Source: Meghimatium bilineatum
Taxonomy: Eukaryota; Mollusca; Gastropoda; Stylommatophora; Philomycidae
NCBI GenBank assembly: GCA_034231615.1
Contig: CM067304.1
Coordinates: 15,961,444-16,025,443 of the forward strand
Reading direction: 5' to 3'
Length of the DNA: 64,000 nucleotides
Part shown: piece after piece, positions 27,115-38,839 of the stretch
Layout: every line of letters starts with the position of its first letter
How positions within the stretch are numbered: the stretch's first letter is position 1
Notes under the pieces: model-generated
What the model was told of the DNA's origin: nothing
Database searches by the model: none
What the model saw: the letters and a program-made list of their open reading frames with translations, nothing else
Program-made: the position numbers and the translations under genes

Positions 27115-27335
27115 ACACTGTTAAAATTATATTCCTTACAACTCTCCCACCTGTGTTAAAATTATATTCCTTACAACTCTCCCACCTGTGTTAAAATTAT
27201 TTTCCTTACAACTCTCCCACATGTGTTAAAATTATATTCCTTACAACTCTCCAACCTGTGTTAAAATTATATTCCTTACAACTCTCCCGCCTGTGTTAAA
27301 ATTATATTCCTTACAACTCTCCCACCTGTGTTAAA
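27115..27335. repeat. 35-bp minisatellite, 6-7 copies
   Basis: Units share GTGTTAAAATTATATTCCTT then ACAACTCTCCCACCT, with only single-base differences. Confidence 0.95.
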
Positions 27336-27629
27336 ATGAATAAATGGTAGAAGTTTCTCTGGCAAAGAACGCCGCAATAAAAGCGAGCACAGGGTTCAAA
27401 AGAAACAATAGATTAATGTTTTTTTTAGATTGTTGAATAGTCCAATGTCAGATGAATAACTTCTAAATCCATAAATGTGATCCATAAATGTCCAGTGAAT
27501 CCAAGGTGGAGAAAGTGAACAATGTATAACCCAAGTATGTAATTATTGAGCACTGTGAACATTCTGCAGTTATGTTGAATGCTGTACAGGATTTTTGATT
27601 TATTTAAGATCAAAACTTGCAAAATGAAA

Positions 27630-27765
27630 TGCCCGAAAAAGGCCACTGGAATCACCAGACTCAACCAAAATGCGCAATGAGAACATCAGAAAGATAATAG
27701 ATAAAACACCATGCATAGAATATATACAGAAACAACAGATAAAATAGTTTGGACAATGGAGGGAC
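27630..27765 (+). mobile_element. RTE-like LINE fragment
   Basis: Encodes TPCIEYIQKQQIK then FGQ after a stop, the same block as PFLEYIKRQQIKWFAH at 13950. Confidence 0.65.
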
Positions 27766-27819
27766 GGGGTTTAAATTTCAGTAATTATTACTAATACGGA
27801 CGTTTTTTATAAGAATTGT

Positions 27820-28670
27820 CTATTGTCATAAAGTCCACACTTGCCGCAGAGCATAGAGGTTTGTACAGAAGATGTAATCTGTGTTCCAGAGCCAGGTGTG
27901 TTGCTATGGTTGTAGTGCAGTCATGTTTATTCAGGATGGTCTTGATGTTGTCTATCTATCTTTTCCTAGGTCTGCCCTTGGCTTTGTATCATTATTTAAA
28001 TTTTGTTATAAGCTCTTATGGGACCGTTCATCTTCATAAGACGTCCAAACAATTTTATCTGTTGTTTCTCTATATATTTGATGCACACCTTGTTGAATCT
28101 GGTGACTCAAATAGCCTTACTTAGACATTTCGCAAGTTTAAGTGTAGGTGTTAGTTGCCAAGCCTGACATTGGTAGCATAATGTTGGCACAAAGATGATC
28201 TTACTTTTGTGTAGGTGTTAGTTGCCAAGCCTGACATTGGTAGCATAGTGTTGGCAGAAAGATGCTCTTACTTATGTGTTTCTTTACTTCCATGTTGTTT
28301 TCTTGGTGCTTTAGCAAAAGTGACATCTGGTATATCACAATATTTTCATTTTGACATCTTGTTTCTATCTCTCAATTGACTCGTCCGTCTTCTGTGAAGA
28401 TACTTCGTAGGTACTTGAACTCTTTGACTTGTATTATTTTTGTGTTCTCTATTTGAATGTTTAAATGCTCTGTTGAGCTCGTTATTTGCATAGTTTTTGC
28501 CTTTTGGCTATTGATCCGCTTGTTGTATTTATTGCATATTCTTGATAGTGAGTTGATGTGAGTTTGCAGTTTTTCTTCATCATCATACATGATGTTTTTA
28601 TCATCAGCGAAAAGCAGTTTATTGAGTTTGTAATTACGTTGTTCATTCATTCTTTGTTGTTTCATAAATC
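27820..28670 (-). mobile_element. RTE-like LINE, RT to C-terminus
   Basis: Minus strand: KLNKLLFADDKNIMYDDEEK (catalytic FADD), KEFKYLRSIFTEDGRVN, then VCIKYIEKQQIKLFGRLMKM. Several stops interrupt it. An internal ~70-bp duplication with AGTTGCCAAGCCTGACATTG lies at 28140-28270. Confidence 0.85.
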
Positions 28671-28724
28671 AGAAGTTGTATAAGAATACGCATATAAATG
28701 CTACTACATATTCATTCATTTATT

Positions 28725-28900
28725 CACTTTCCTTTTGCGCTGAAGTTAGCGCATAGGGCAGATGTCAGATCTCTCCAATTCTGTCTGTTCAAAGCTATTC
28801 TGTGCAGTTCTTGAATAGTCTGTTACACAAATCGGTCTGGACTTTACGATGTTAGTTGATTAATCCAACGATCGACGTGATGACCCAGACTTGATTAGAG
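28725..28900 (-). mobile_element. RTE-like LINE 3' terminus
   Basis: The reverse complement of the 3' end at 22120-22240: CATTCATTTATTCACTTTCC, TTTTGCGCTGAAGTTAGCGC and AGATCTCTCCAATTCTGTCT. Confidence 0.85.
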
Positions 28901-28959
28901 AAACACCCTCCATCAACGGACGTCACTACCGGAAATCTACTACATATGACTGTATGTAA

Positions 28960-29445
28960 AAATAAAATGACAGCTATATTGATGGCAAATATCTAAAGAT
29001 AGTAAGAAACATGTATTGGAAACAAACAGCTGTGTCGAGGGTTGATGGTAATGTAGGAGAATTTCAAAAGATAGAGAAGGGCATCAGACAAGGATGTGTA
29101 ATGTCACCAGATCTTTTATTTCTGTATACAGAGCATATTATGTGAGACTTAGAAAACATGCTAGGAATAGCAGTTGGAGGTTACAAAATCTGAATAATCT
29201 AAGATATGCTGACGATACAGTTCTGATTACAGGGAGAGAACAAGAAATTTAAAGCTTGTTAGACATGGTAGTAAAAAAAGTGAAAACAAAGCTCTCAGTC
29301 TAAACCAGAAGAAACCAGAAGTAATGGCTGTTTCAAGAAATACACACCGCCAATATACAGCATTATTATCTATGATTCAACATTAAATTATGGGGATAAA
29401 GTCAAGTTTCTAGGTACCGTTTTACCATCAGATGGCAGGTGCTCC
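28960..29445 (+). mobile_element. RTE-like LINE RT fragment
   Basis: Encodes EKGIRQGCVMSPDLLFLYTE and LRYADDTVLITGREQEI, the RT fingers/palm motifs with the catalytic YADD. It is dead, with stops and indels. Confidence 0.82.
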
Positions 29446-30040
29446 AATGCGTAACAGTAATTACAGTAAGAGTAACAGTAACAATGAAACAGTAACCCTA
29501 TGATTTTTTTAATTTATAGAACAAGGGGATCTCATCCAAATTTCTCGTTTTTGTATATAGGAAACAATATTTAAAAAAAAATATTTTAGACAGATGCATA
29601 CAATTAAAAAAAGAATACACTAATTGGTAAAGGCAAGTTTAAAGTGAAAGTACACCATGAGTAGATTTCTCAACTTTGTTTTGACACAATAATTAATTAA
29701 AACAAATCTGTTGACAACTGTGCATATTATCTCCCCTTCATTGCAAACGTAAAACCACCTTCTATAAAGTGAAAACCACCTTCTATAAAGTGGGAAGTTC
29801 CCTGTTTACTGTGACTAAATTATATTTTATTAATGAAGCATTATGTTTAGTCACTGTGACTATCTAAGACACAATAGTCAAGTTTTCTTCCAGTAAACAG
29901 AGCCCTATTTCTATCTCGTGAGCACAGTTCACGAAAGTAAGATTGCTCTTAAGATGTCAACATTAGGACTAGTAAGAAAAACCAAAACACAAACAATGCG
30001 TGGTGTGGACTGTGCTATGTTGTTTAGATCAGTGGTGCCA
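29446..30040. other. Unassigned sequence
   Basis: AT-rich. A short duplication of AAAACCACCTTCTATAAAGT lies at 29752-29790. No coding evidence. Confidence 0.4.
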
Positions 30041-30044
30041 ATGT

Positions 30045-30312
30045 GGTATGGAAAATCAAGCAAAGTTAGTGGTATTGTTGCCTACCATGCACATCGTAAA
30101 ATGTGACTAAGAAGGTTTTGGGTGGTTGAGTTGGCTCTCCTATTCAATAGAGGATCATGTTATCCAGAAGTCATGCTGAAGTTTGGTGTGTCATATCGAA
30201 AGGCGCAGATATCGCAACCACGATGTAAATTATGACATACCACATTCCATTCTCCGGATTACATCCTGATAACATACAGGAGTTTGAGGACGAACGCATA
30301 AAAAGAAGAAGC
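30045..30312 (+). mobile_element. SINE A copy, diverged
   Basis: CTACCATGCACATCGTAAAA, CGAAAGGCGCAGATATCGCA, CCATTCTCCGGATTACATCC and the tail ACGAACGCATAAAAAGAAGA are recognisable. Confidence 0.82.
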
Positions 30313-30327
30313 AGATAAAGATCAGTG

Positions 30328-30560
30328 GTTCTCAAAATGTAATTAGGTCCACGTTTAGGGCTATATATTTGAAATGAAGGGGGATAATTGCACCCAAAAA
30401 AAATGAAACTATGGCGCAGATTCTTCCAGATCTGCGACATAAAAATAAGTTTTTGAATGCTTCTATTCTTTTACAAAACTGCCCACTATATCACAGCACA
30501 AAGGGGAAACGGTGGCTTTCTGAAACAGCCCTGTCACTGGAGCTGTTAACTACAGAACAG
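30328..30560 (+). mobile_element. Possible hAT-type terminal fragment
   Basis: Begins CAGTGGTTCTCAAA, the usual terminus of hAT elements. No matching inverted terminus or 8-bp duplication was found nearby, so this is a weak call. Confidence 0.3.
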
Positions 30561-31094
30561 TTCTTTGATGGTATCCATATCAGCATCTGACCTGCTGGAA
30601 AACTAGGAAGAAGGAGAAAAGATTTATGCGACGCATAAGATATACGATAGTAGCAATCCTTGAGGAAAGATGGCAAGCTTTTTTCTTGTCTATAGGAATT
30701 AATCTCTAGTGCCGGGAACAACACATTGGCTGGAAATACGAGGGCTGGGGCAACACAGTGCAATATAAGGAAAAATGGATTTAGATACAAATGTTGTCAA
30801 TATGTATACATACGACTTACTAGCGAATAGACGCAAAGACATACGACGTTTTAAATAAGAAACCATCATCAGGACAAACGATTGCTGACTAACAATGAAT
30901 AGAAACACCCATATGACGAAATGGGAGGCAAGGGATGATGAAAGTGGGAAAGAAAGAAGTGAAGCACAAGTGGATATTAAGGGAGTGATATTACGGACAA
31001 TGTGATCAACCCTGGTAAAAGGAGATAAAAAACACAATAAGATCTGATCAACAAGACATAGATGCTTTCCATCTTAGTTCTCACTCTGGATAAT

Positions 31095-31350
31095 TGAGTT
31101 TCTGCGTTTGTTCTCAAACTCCTGCAGATTAGCAGGATGTAGTTCGTAATGTGTTTTGTCATGGTTCACAACATTGATGCAAGATCTTCGCTTCTGACCT
31201 AACACATCTGACTTTAGAATGGCACTGGATCATCATAACCTCATATAGGATGGGGCAGCAAACTCCACCATATAACCCCCTTAGTCGCTTCTTAAAACAT
31301 AAATGGAAGGCAAACAGTATTGCTATTCTTTGTTCCCCTTTCGAGGCTTT
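31095..31350 (-). mobile_element. SINE A copy, diverged
   Basis: CTGCGTTTGTTCTCAAACTC, GCAGATTAGCAGGATGTAGT, CATATAGGATGGGGCAGC and the TTAGTCGCTTCTTAAAACAT head are visible. Confidence 0.85.
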
Positions 31351-31359
31351 AAAAAAACT

Positions 31360-31735
31360 AATGGTGTGTGACTTTTCAAAACAATTTGTGTTGTTTAGTG
31401 CTTTTGACGGAACGAGTTGGTAGCACTTGCCTAAATACAATACGTATTAAAAGATGGTTATTTTTCATAAATCATGCAGGGCAATATACTGCTAATTTTC
31501 CCAAACAACGTGCATATATATTGATAAAAGAAAAGTGTGGAAACTAGAATACTGGTTTCAGTAGTTATTATAAAGATAAAGAATGCAACAGAGCGCATGT
31601 AACCCCTGTCTGCTGAACGACCCAGTACAAAAAGAAATGATCGGAATATACCGGTGTGGTATCAAAAATTCCCATTACACATTGTTTACTATACTGTATA
31701 ATCGTGTATCTCAATTAGTTGTGTGGAATATTTGA
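31360..31735. other. Unassigned sequence
   Basis: No ORF or repeat family recognised. Confidence 0.4.
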
Positions 31736-31739
31736 AAAT

Positions 31740-31915
31740 AATCCATCTGAAGTCACATTATTTAACCATTACAGTGATTTTCATTGGTCACTTTTGTATA
31801 CATTGTGTCGACAGCCAATGACAAATCAACGTCGAGTAAAGTCATTGAGAAGAATGAGTTCACGTGACTGTATTTGACGAGAGACACGGTACAGTAAGTC
31901 GATATGACCTAGCAA
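31740..31915 (+). promoter_or_regulatory. Promoter-like island (inverted CCAAT boxes, CACGTG E-box)
   Basis: Holds CATTGG at 31773, GCCAATGAC at 31813 and TTCACGTGAC at 31857-31868, with a GTAAGT donor-like site near 31894 on the plus strand. CCAAT pairs plus a CACGTG box are typical of animal promoters. No coding exon is recognised downstream, so strand and gene are uncertain. Confidence 0.3.
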
Positions 31916-33810
31916 AAGACACCTTACAAACAAAATGTAATAGTCATGATTGAATGATTGTCCAAACAAATGTCATGTGTTTTGTTTTTGCGAAAACTAA
32001 TTGTACTTGAATTAAACTCACAACATAAAAACATGACTCTTTTTGCAACTTGACGTTTTAAAAAGATAAAAACGTGATTGCAATGCAAAAATAGGATAAA
32101 AACTGAGGCTCTGTATGGAAAAATAATTTTGTGAAATATATTTTGAGGCTCTGTCTAGGATAGCAGGGCTATAGAGAGTGGACATTTCCATTATTCATTA
32201 AGGGTCATAACCCCGCAGATACTATCAGATAAGGGGATGTAATACATGTGAAATGTATTAATATGTGCAAATGTATTAATAAATCAGAAGACAACAAATA
32301 TTTTGATCTGATCATGTGGTAATATAATTTAAATAAACAACTCTCATTTATTTTGAGTGATTTTATGTAACTCGTCCCCGTTCTACTATTTATAAAAACG
32401 TTTTTTTGAAAGCAATATGCACGACATTCTTCCCTAACTGTTGACATGGTGAATAAAAGTGTGGCACATAAACTTTTGGATGTTAAGGGATAATGTCCGT
32501 ATAAGGTTCAAGTTCCCCGCGGAACTTTACATACAAAAGTTGGCTCTTGACTTTGTATGGGAACTAGTGTCAGTAGTCCGTTCACATGTCTTAGACTCCA
32601 CCGCGGGGTCAAGGTTCAGCCAGTGTCGAGTCAGCTCGCTCGTCACAGTACCGCTTGGGATCTAGGCTGGTTCCTCCCCATATGACATGTTAAGACAGGA
32701 CGAAGTCACCGGGGTGAAGTTTTCGGTCGTACGGAATGTTAACAGCATAAACGTGCTCAGCTAAGTGGTGAGCTATACTTAGCGTCCGAGTGGCTTTCGA
32801 ATGTCGGCGCCTGCTATGTCATACCGCCTCGAGAGAGGATTACGGGGGTATAGGAGAGCTGCTTAGAAAGTGCTTCACTCGACTTTTTTGTCATGAAATT
32901 ATCTAAATTTTAGTATTATTTGTATTTACACGGTTACCTCCCTTACACTTAAACGTATTTTTGATACTGTTAATTATTGGAAAGAATAAACAATTTTGAT
33001 ACAAAGTAATAATATAGTCTTACAGTTTTTATGGCCATAGTTCTTAATTCGTAATTTAAAAGATCTAATTATAATTTCGTTAACACAAGAAAATAAATTT
33101 AGTATTCACGAAAAAAAAAATGGGATTGCAATTTGTGAGTTTTAAAACGCTTCATTTTTGAGAGAAAATTTACTTTCAACAATAACGCAATTCCACAATA
33201 TAACGACATCCACCTGTGTAAGCTGAGTTTTAAAAAAAATGTAAACTCAAAATATTTTTACTTGATACATTGCTTACTAAAATTGCGGAAATATACATTT
33301 GTTTATGTTAATGACACGTATGTATTGTAATTATATGTATTGAGTGCAAAGATGTGTCCAGGTCTTACCAAGATTGTCTTGGTTTTATAACACTGACTTA
33401 TATCTCGCCCTGTTTTGCCTATGTCCCAGTTTCTATAACAGTTTACAAATACAAGAAATGTGTTACGTGTTCAAATCAACACACTTGGTCTTGCTTTGTT
33501 CAAGCGAATAAACACGCTTGGTAATCCTAAATGCGGTAGAGCGTGAAGACTTTGATTTATTTATACATAGATCAGTGGTCATAAGGTATTTTCTGTAGAA
33601 GTATTAATTAATTCATAGTATTATGTGATTGCCATGTGTCTTCTGTCACGGATCTTATCCAATAAATAAATTAAATTTCATCACAGCTGACCTATGTTCT
33701 TTGATATAATTAAAAAGAAAGAATCTCTTCAAGAATCTGTTTCTAGTAAACAAAAATCTGAACGTAGTGATAGTTAGATAAACTTAATTTCCAATAGAAA
33801 TCGTCCTTGG
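31916..33810. other. Mostly unique sequence, unassigned
   Basis: The part at 32490-32880 is noticeably GC- and CpG-richer than its surroundings (for example GTCGGCGCC and CCGCCTCGAG), and could be a promoter or exon. The rest is AT-rich. No protein was recognised in any frame. Confidence 0.35.
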
Positions 33811-33811
33811 T

Positions 33812-34304
33812 TGGCGGGTCTGAAAGGGGAGCATGGGGAGCTAAACTGTTACCTGTCAAGCATATCGTAAGCAGCAACTAAGAGGAATTTAAGGTGGAGT
33901 TTGTTGTCCCATAAAGGCCCGTAGGGTTGAGATATTCAATTTCCCGTCCTTTAGCAAATCAGAATAGGTCTATGCCTTTTAGCATTAGAAATTTGGCCAA
34001 AATGCGGGTAAAAAGTCTCTTCCCCCACCCCGTAGAGATTTTCACAAAAGGAACATCACATGAAGATCTGATACACGAAAACACACGAATGACTTTTTAA
34101 AGGGAATTACTCCTCCCTCCTCCCCCTACTTATATGACCTATAACATATTTATAACACTGGTCTCACCCCACAGTGTCAAATTGACCTAGAGGCTATGCT
34201 GAAGTTCGATTTGTCAGTTAAGCTGTCAATTATGACACAACGTTTATCTGGACTATATCCTGCTGATCTGCAGGAGCTTGAGAATGGATACAGAAGATGA
34301 AACA
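33812..34304 (+). mobile_element. SINE A copy split by a ~240-bp insertion
   Basis: 33812-33928 matches the SINE head (CTGAAAGGGGAGCA...GTTACCTGTCAAGCATATCG) and 34175-34304 the second half (GGCTATGCTGAAGTTCGATT, GGACTATATCCTGCTGATCT, GAGAATGGATACAGAAGATG). The intervening sequence is of unknown family. Confidence 0.7.
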
Positions 34305-34309
34305 AGAAG

Positions 34310-34425
34310 TTGAAAAGATGTTTACACCAGAAGGCATCGATCTTGAACAGATGTGTGCACAAGAAGGCATCTATCTTGAACAGATGTGTGCACCAGAAGA
34401 CATCGATCTTGGTGAAGAATGGATT
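34310..34425. repeat. 33-bp tandem repeat, 3 copies
   Basis: Units share GGCATCGATCTTGAACAGAT and GTGTGCACCAGAA, following directly on the SINE tail. Confidence 0.85.
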
Positions 34426-34689
34426 ATCTTTTCAAGACTATCTTTGCAATCACTAGAGAGTTCATTGATAAACATATGAATGTGAATGAATGCTGTGTTC
34501 ACGGAGTTCATCTCCGAACACTTTCATGACACAGATGTTGTGTGACACAGACGATCAAAATAATCCACAATCAGTGGTTCGAATGGACTTTTCACGAAGC
34601 CAGTAGAGCCTAACGACCAAACAGCCTAACGACGTGTGTGTTTGCTGTAACGCAAGTACACTTGCTATATATAGAAATTGAAGCCTATT

Positions 34690-35040
34690 TACGCTAAGAC
34701 GATATCAACATCATCATCAGGTGCCATGCCAGTAGGCGACCATGGCTCTTCATATCTCTCTGTCTCCAGTATTATGTATCAAGCTCGTTGTTGTTTCCCT
34801 GCCGTGCCATGTTGTCAAACTGTCTAATATATTTTCACGTTCTAGCCATCTGTCTCTGTTGCCTTCAATCTTGCCTGTTGTGACTATATTCTCCAAACCT
34901 CCTTGTCTCATGAAGTGGCCAAAAATATGAAGATTGTCTTTTTCTTATATTATTTATTAGGGTCCGTTTCGCATTTGACTCTTTCAACACTTCCACATTA
35001 GTTTTTCTGACAGGCCATGATATTCTAAGTCCATGATGTC
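34690..35040 (-). mobile_element. RTE-like LINE 3' end
   Basis: Minus strand: ISWPVRKTNVEVLKESNAKR, TLINNIRKRQ, then NILDSL in a different frame, ending in a GATGATGATGTTG tail. Frameshifted and stop-bearing. Confidence 0.8.
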
Positions 35041-35829
35041 AACATACCTTAACCAAAAGGTTGTAATTCCTTATCGACCAATCATCAACTAAGGAGACAT
35101 TTATTCATACACTGTAAATGTCACGTGACTGTGTCTCCTGTGTACATCGTTATTAGTTTACAGTGTATACGTTTTTGAGTATTCCTGTATTTCTCGGTTT
35201 TTGTGGTTGGGGGGGGGGGGGGGGTTACCGTGAGGATAAAATGAGACGATTGATTGAACAGGCCTAAGTCTGACCTATTTATTCGAGGTTCTTAATCAGA
35301 CTTGGTACGTTCCTTTTTTTTTTTTAAAAGTGATATTTCCCCGTAAACATGACAGAAGTTTAACATTACAATAGCCTATTTATTACAGATGAGGTACCGT
35401 CTTTGCACGAAAGGCCAGAAACCGTTCCCATTTACCTCATGTTCCTTTCCCTGCTATCATACCAAAACTATAAGCCTATAACCCGGTGTTGTGGCACACG
35501 CCCCCAAGGTGAAAAGGGGGGGGGGGGGAATTTCATTGTTTAGGGGGACACTTGAAAAAAAATTGTGTTCTTGAGATTTAGTTGTCCATTATATGTTTTG
35601 AATATTTAGCCTACTTAACTGTTTTTTTTCTTTTAATAATTTTCGAGTGTTTTCTTCCTAAAACGCAAGTCTTGTGTCCTGAACAAGTTATAATTAGGTT
35701 TCATTTATGGAATAAGTCATTTTTTGAATAGACCTATAAACAAATGTAGGACTGGGGGGGGGGGGGGTGGCATCAGAATTTTTGAAAGACTGAGGGTGGG
35801 GAAAGGTTTAAAGAAAAGGTTGGGTAAAA
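35041..35829. other. Unassigned sequence with G-runs
   Basis: Three poly-G runs (near 35211, 35516 and 35754) and a perfect 12-bp inverted repeat at 35107-35118/35157-35168. No gene recognised. Confidence 0.45.
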
Positions 35830-36020
35830 CTGCTATAACCTGCCAGGTTCACAGGAGTACCACATTGGATGAAACAACACCCAGAGTTCTCCAGCTAATT
35901 CTTTCTTCAGCGACGCAGATGAGTGTGAAAATACCTTGACCTATCCAGCCCTTGATGCTGCCTGTCCATGATTTTCTTAGTCTTCGTCTGCTTCTTCCAA
36001 CCTCGACTGTTCCCTGTAGT
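35830..36020 (-). mobile_element. RTE-like LINE C-terminal fragment
   Basis: Homologous to 53090-53250: GGAGTACCACATTGGATGA, AGAGTTCTCCAGCTAATTCT, CTGCTTCTTCCAACCTCGAC and TGTTCCCTGTAGTAT. Confidence 0.8.
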
Positions 36021-36169
36021 ATAGTTTATAACGAATAATCATATCATCACACATCCAAAAAAACCATCAGAGCCGCAGACAAGTTTTCATTGAGGAAGGG
36101 GATTTACCTATAAAATAATGTGAAAAAAGACATTCATCCATTTTTTTAATGTAATTCCTTCCTTTTTAT

Positions 36170-37600
36170 GAGAAAACTGATGACTTTTTTTATAAGAAAG
36201 CTGATCACTTATTTGATGCGAAAGGTGATGACTTTTTTGATGTGAAAACTGATGAATTTTTTAATGCGAAAACTGATGAATTTTTGAATTAGAAAGATGA
36301 TGACTTTTTTTAATGAGAAAGCTGAAAACTTTTTTGATGCGAAAACTGATGACTTTTTTGATGAGAAAGCTGATACCTTTTTTGATGCGAAACTGATGAC
36401 TTTTTTATGAGAAAGGTGATGACTTATTTGATGTGAAAACAGATGCCTTTTTTGATGCAAAAACTTATGACTTTTTGATGCTAAAACTGATGACTTTTTT
36501 GATGAGAAAGCTGATGGCTTTTTGATGAGAAAGCTCATGACTTTTTTGATGAGAGAGCTGGTGACTTTTTTGATGAGAAAACTGATGACTTTTTTTATGA
36601 GAAAGCTGATGACTTTTTTATGTGAAAGCTGATGACTTTTTTATGTGAAAGCTGATGACTTTTTTGATGAGAAGGCTGATGATTTTTTTGATGAGAAAGC
36701 TGATGACTGTTGATGAAAAAACTGATGACTTTTTTGATGAGAAAGTTGATTTTTATGAGAAAGCTGATGACTTTTTTAATGAGAAAACTGATGACTTTTT
36801 TGATGAGAAAGCTGATGACTTTTTTGATGAGAAAGTTGATGACTGTTGATGAAAAAACTGATGACTTTTTTGATGAAAAAACTGATGACTTTTTTGATGA
36901 GAAATTTTTTTTTATATGAAAGCTGATGACTTTTTTAATGAGAAAACTGATGACTTTTTTAATGAGAAAACTGATGACTTTTTTGATGAGAAAGTTGATG
37001 ACTTTTTTGATGAGAAAGTTGATTTTTTATATGAAAGCTGATGACTTTTTTAATGAGAAAACTGATGACTTTTTTGATGAGAAAGCTGATGACTTTTTTG
37101 ATGAGAAAGTTGATGATTTTTTTGATGAGAAAGCTGATGACTTTTTTGATGCGAAAACTGATGAATTTTTGAATTAGAAAGATGATGACTTTTTTAAATG
37201 AGAAAGCTGAAAACTTTTTTGATGCGAAAACTGATGACTTTTTTGATGAGAAAGCTGATACCTTTTTTGATGCGAAACTGATGACTTTTTTTATGAGAAA
37301 GGTGATGACTTATTTGATGTGAAAACAGATGCCTTTTTTGATGCTTATACTGATGACTTTTTTGATGAGAAAGCTGATGGCTTTTTGATGAGAAAGCTCA
37401 TGACTTTTTTGATGAGAAAGCTGATGATTTTTTTGATGGGAAAGTTGATTTTTTTAATGAGAAAGATGATGATTTTTTTGATGGGAAAGCTGATGACTTT
37501 GTTGATGAAAAAACTGATGACTTTTTTGATGAGAAAGTTGATTTTTTGATGAGAAAGCTGATGACTTTTTTGATGAGAAAGCTGATGACTTTTTTGTGAA
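36170..37600. repeat. 24-bp minisatellite, about 58 copies, with ~885-bp higher-order repeat
   Basis: The unit is GAGAAAGCTGATGACTTTTT plus TGAT with many variants. The unit is a multiple of three, so all frames stay open and yield repetitive ORFs; no gene is claimed. A block of variants at 36260-36460 recurs at 37145-37345. Confidence 0.96.
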
Positions 37601-37959
37601 AAATCCTTAATGTAGGGATTTCACCCAACTTTTGGCTAAATTTCTAGCAAATAAAAAACATGATTTCCTAATGGTGGAAGATGGGAGTTGAACACCCACC
37701 TCCCCCTACCCACCTCCACCTAAGCAACAGACCTATAAACCATGCAAGTAGGTATATTTGTTGCTTTACTATTGGCAGTAATGATTCTTACAGACCTGTA
37801 TGAATATATTTTATTTCTAATGTACACATTTGTCGCTAGATTGACTAGTATTGTAGCTTGATAAATGGTCACCAACCAAGCTTATTGACAACATGAGAGG
37901 CAGAGAGTCGTGGAGATACATGATCGCCTATGCCATTCGGCATGGCAATTGATTGACAC

Positions 37960-38395
37960 ATTTGTCTCATGCTCTCTATAGGAGATGCGCAGTATTCGTC
38001 TGTAACATTTGTATTTGAAGGTTTGTAACCTCTCTCCATGACTGCAGTGAGTATTCAGCGTTCACACCAACCCAACACAATAGACAACATAAGTGAGTTT
38101 CAAAGTTAGTTTTTCACACTAACACTGATTTTGCTTTTCCACATTAAAGTTAACCTTGACATATCAGCTACATCCATCTCCAGCTTATGGACCTATCTCT
38201 AAGTCTGTTTTGCATTTTCCATCGCTGCATAGGCCTATGATCCGAGGTATTAGAAAATATTCAAGTCCTCAAATTTATACCAATTCATCATGTTGTTGGT
38301 TTGTGCTTCTGTACCTTTGCTGTTAACCAAGATCATATTTCATTCAGCGTTGATTTTGGTCTCCTTGCTAGCACAATGTGAAAAACATTCTGACA
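37960..38395 (-). mobile_element. RTE-like LINE fragment
   Basis: Homologous to 53400-53740: TCTCTCCATGACTGCAGTGA, TTTGCATTTTCCATCGCTGC and TGCTGTTAACCAAGATCATA. It is interrupted by small insertions. Confidence 0.78.
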
Positions 38396-38544
38396 ATACT
38401 GTGTATGAAAAAAAATTATGGTGCTTTATGGGGGGATGTGGCCACATCACGAGTCCATAGTCCAACTTTTTAATATTGTGAGTAAGAAAGACATCTCCAA
38501 ATAATCACATGTATATTTTGATAATTTTGTGTTTCTTGTTTATG

Positions 38545-38835
38545 TGTGGAGCTAGTGGAGCGCATGGCCATGTTGTTAGAACTCCGTTCTCAGACCCTTG
38601 ATGTCCCGAGTTCAATCCACGGTTGGGACAGGATTTTATCTTTTGGAGTTACAATTAAAATCGTTCCTATATATGTTGAGTTGCCTGCTATGGCAAAGCA
38701 GCCATTATTTCCACAGCCCATAGAAAGTCTCTCTGCACTCCTTCACAGGAAAACATGCAGTAACAAAAGTTTAAGCTTTTCTTGTTTATGTGTTTCTTGA
38801 AAAAGGTCCCAGTTGGACCGTAAAGTAGAAAAAAG
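38545..38835 (+). mobile_element. Possible tRNA-type SINE
   Basis: GTGGAGCGCATGGCCATGTT and, 50 bp later, GAGTTCAATCCACGG are spaced like A and B boxes of pol III. The 3' part holds the hairpin GGTCCCAGTTGGACC followed by GTAAAG, a motif common near the ends of marine invertebrate retroelements. There is a single copy here, so the boundaries are guesses. Confidence 0.45.
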
Positions 38836-38839
38836 GTCT

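Noticed and set aside
36300-37600. CTGATGA followed by GAAA, suggesting hammerhead ribozyme cores
   Set aside because: The intervening bases (CTTTTTTGATGA) cannot form stem II, so the order is a by-product of the 24-bp unit.
36170-37628. Asp/Phe/Glu/Lys-rich and Ser/Phe/Lys-rich ORFs
   Set aside because: The 24-bp repeat unit keeps all frames open; no start context, splice sites or conserved domain.
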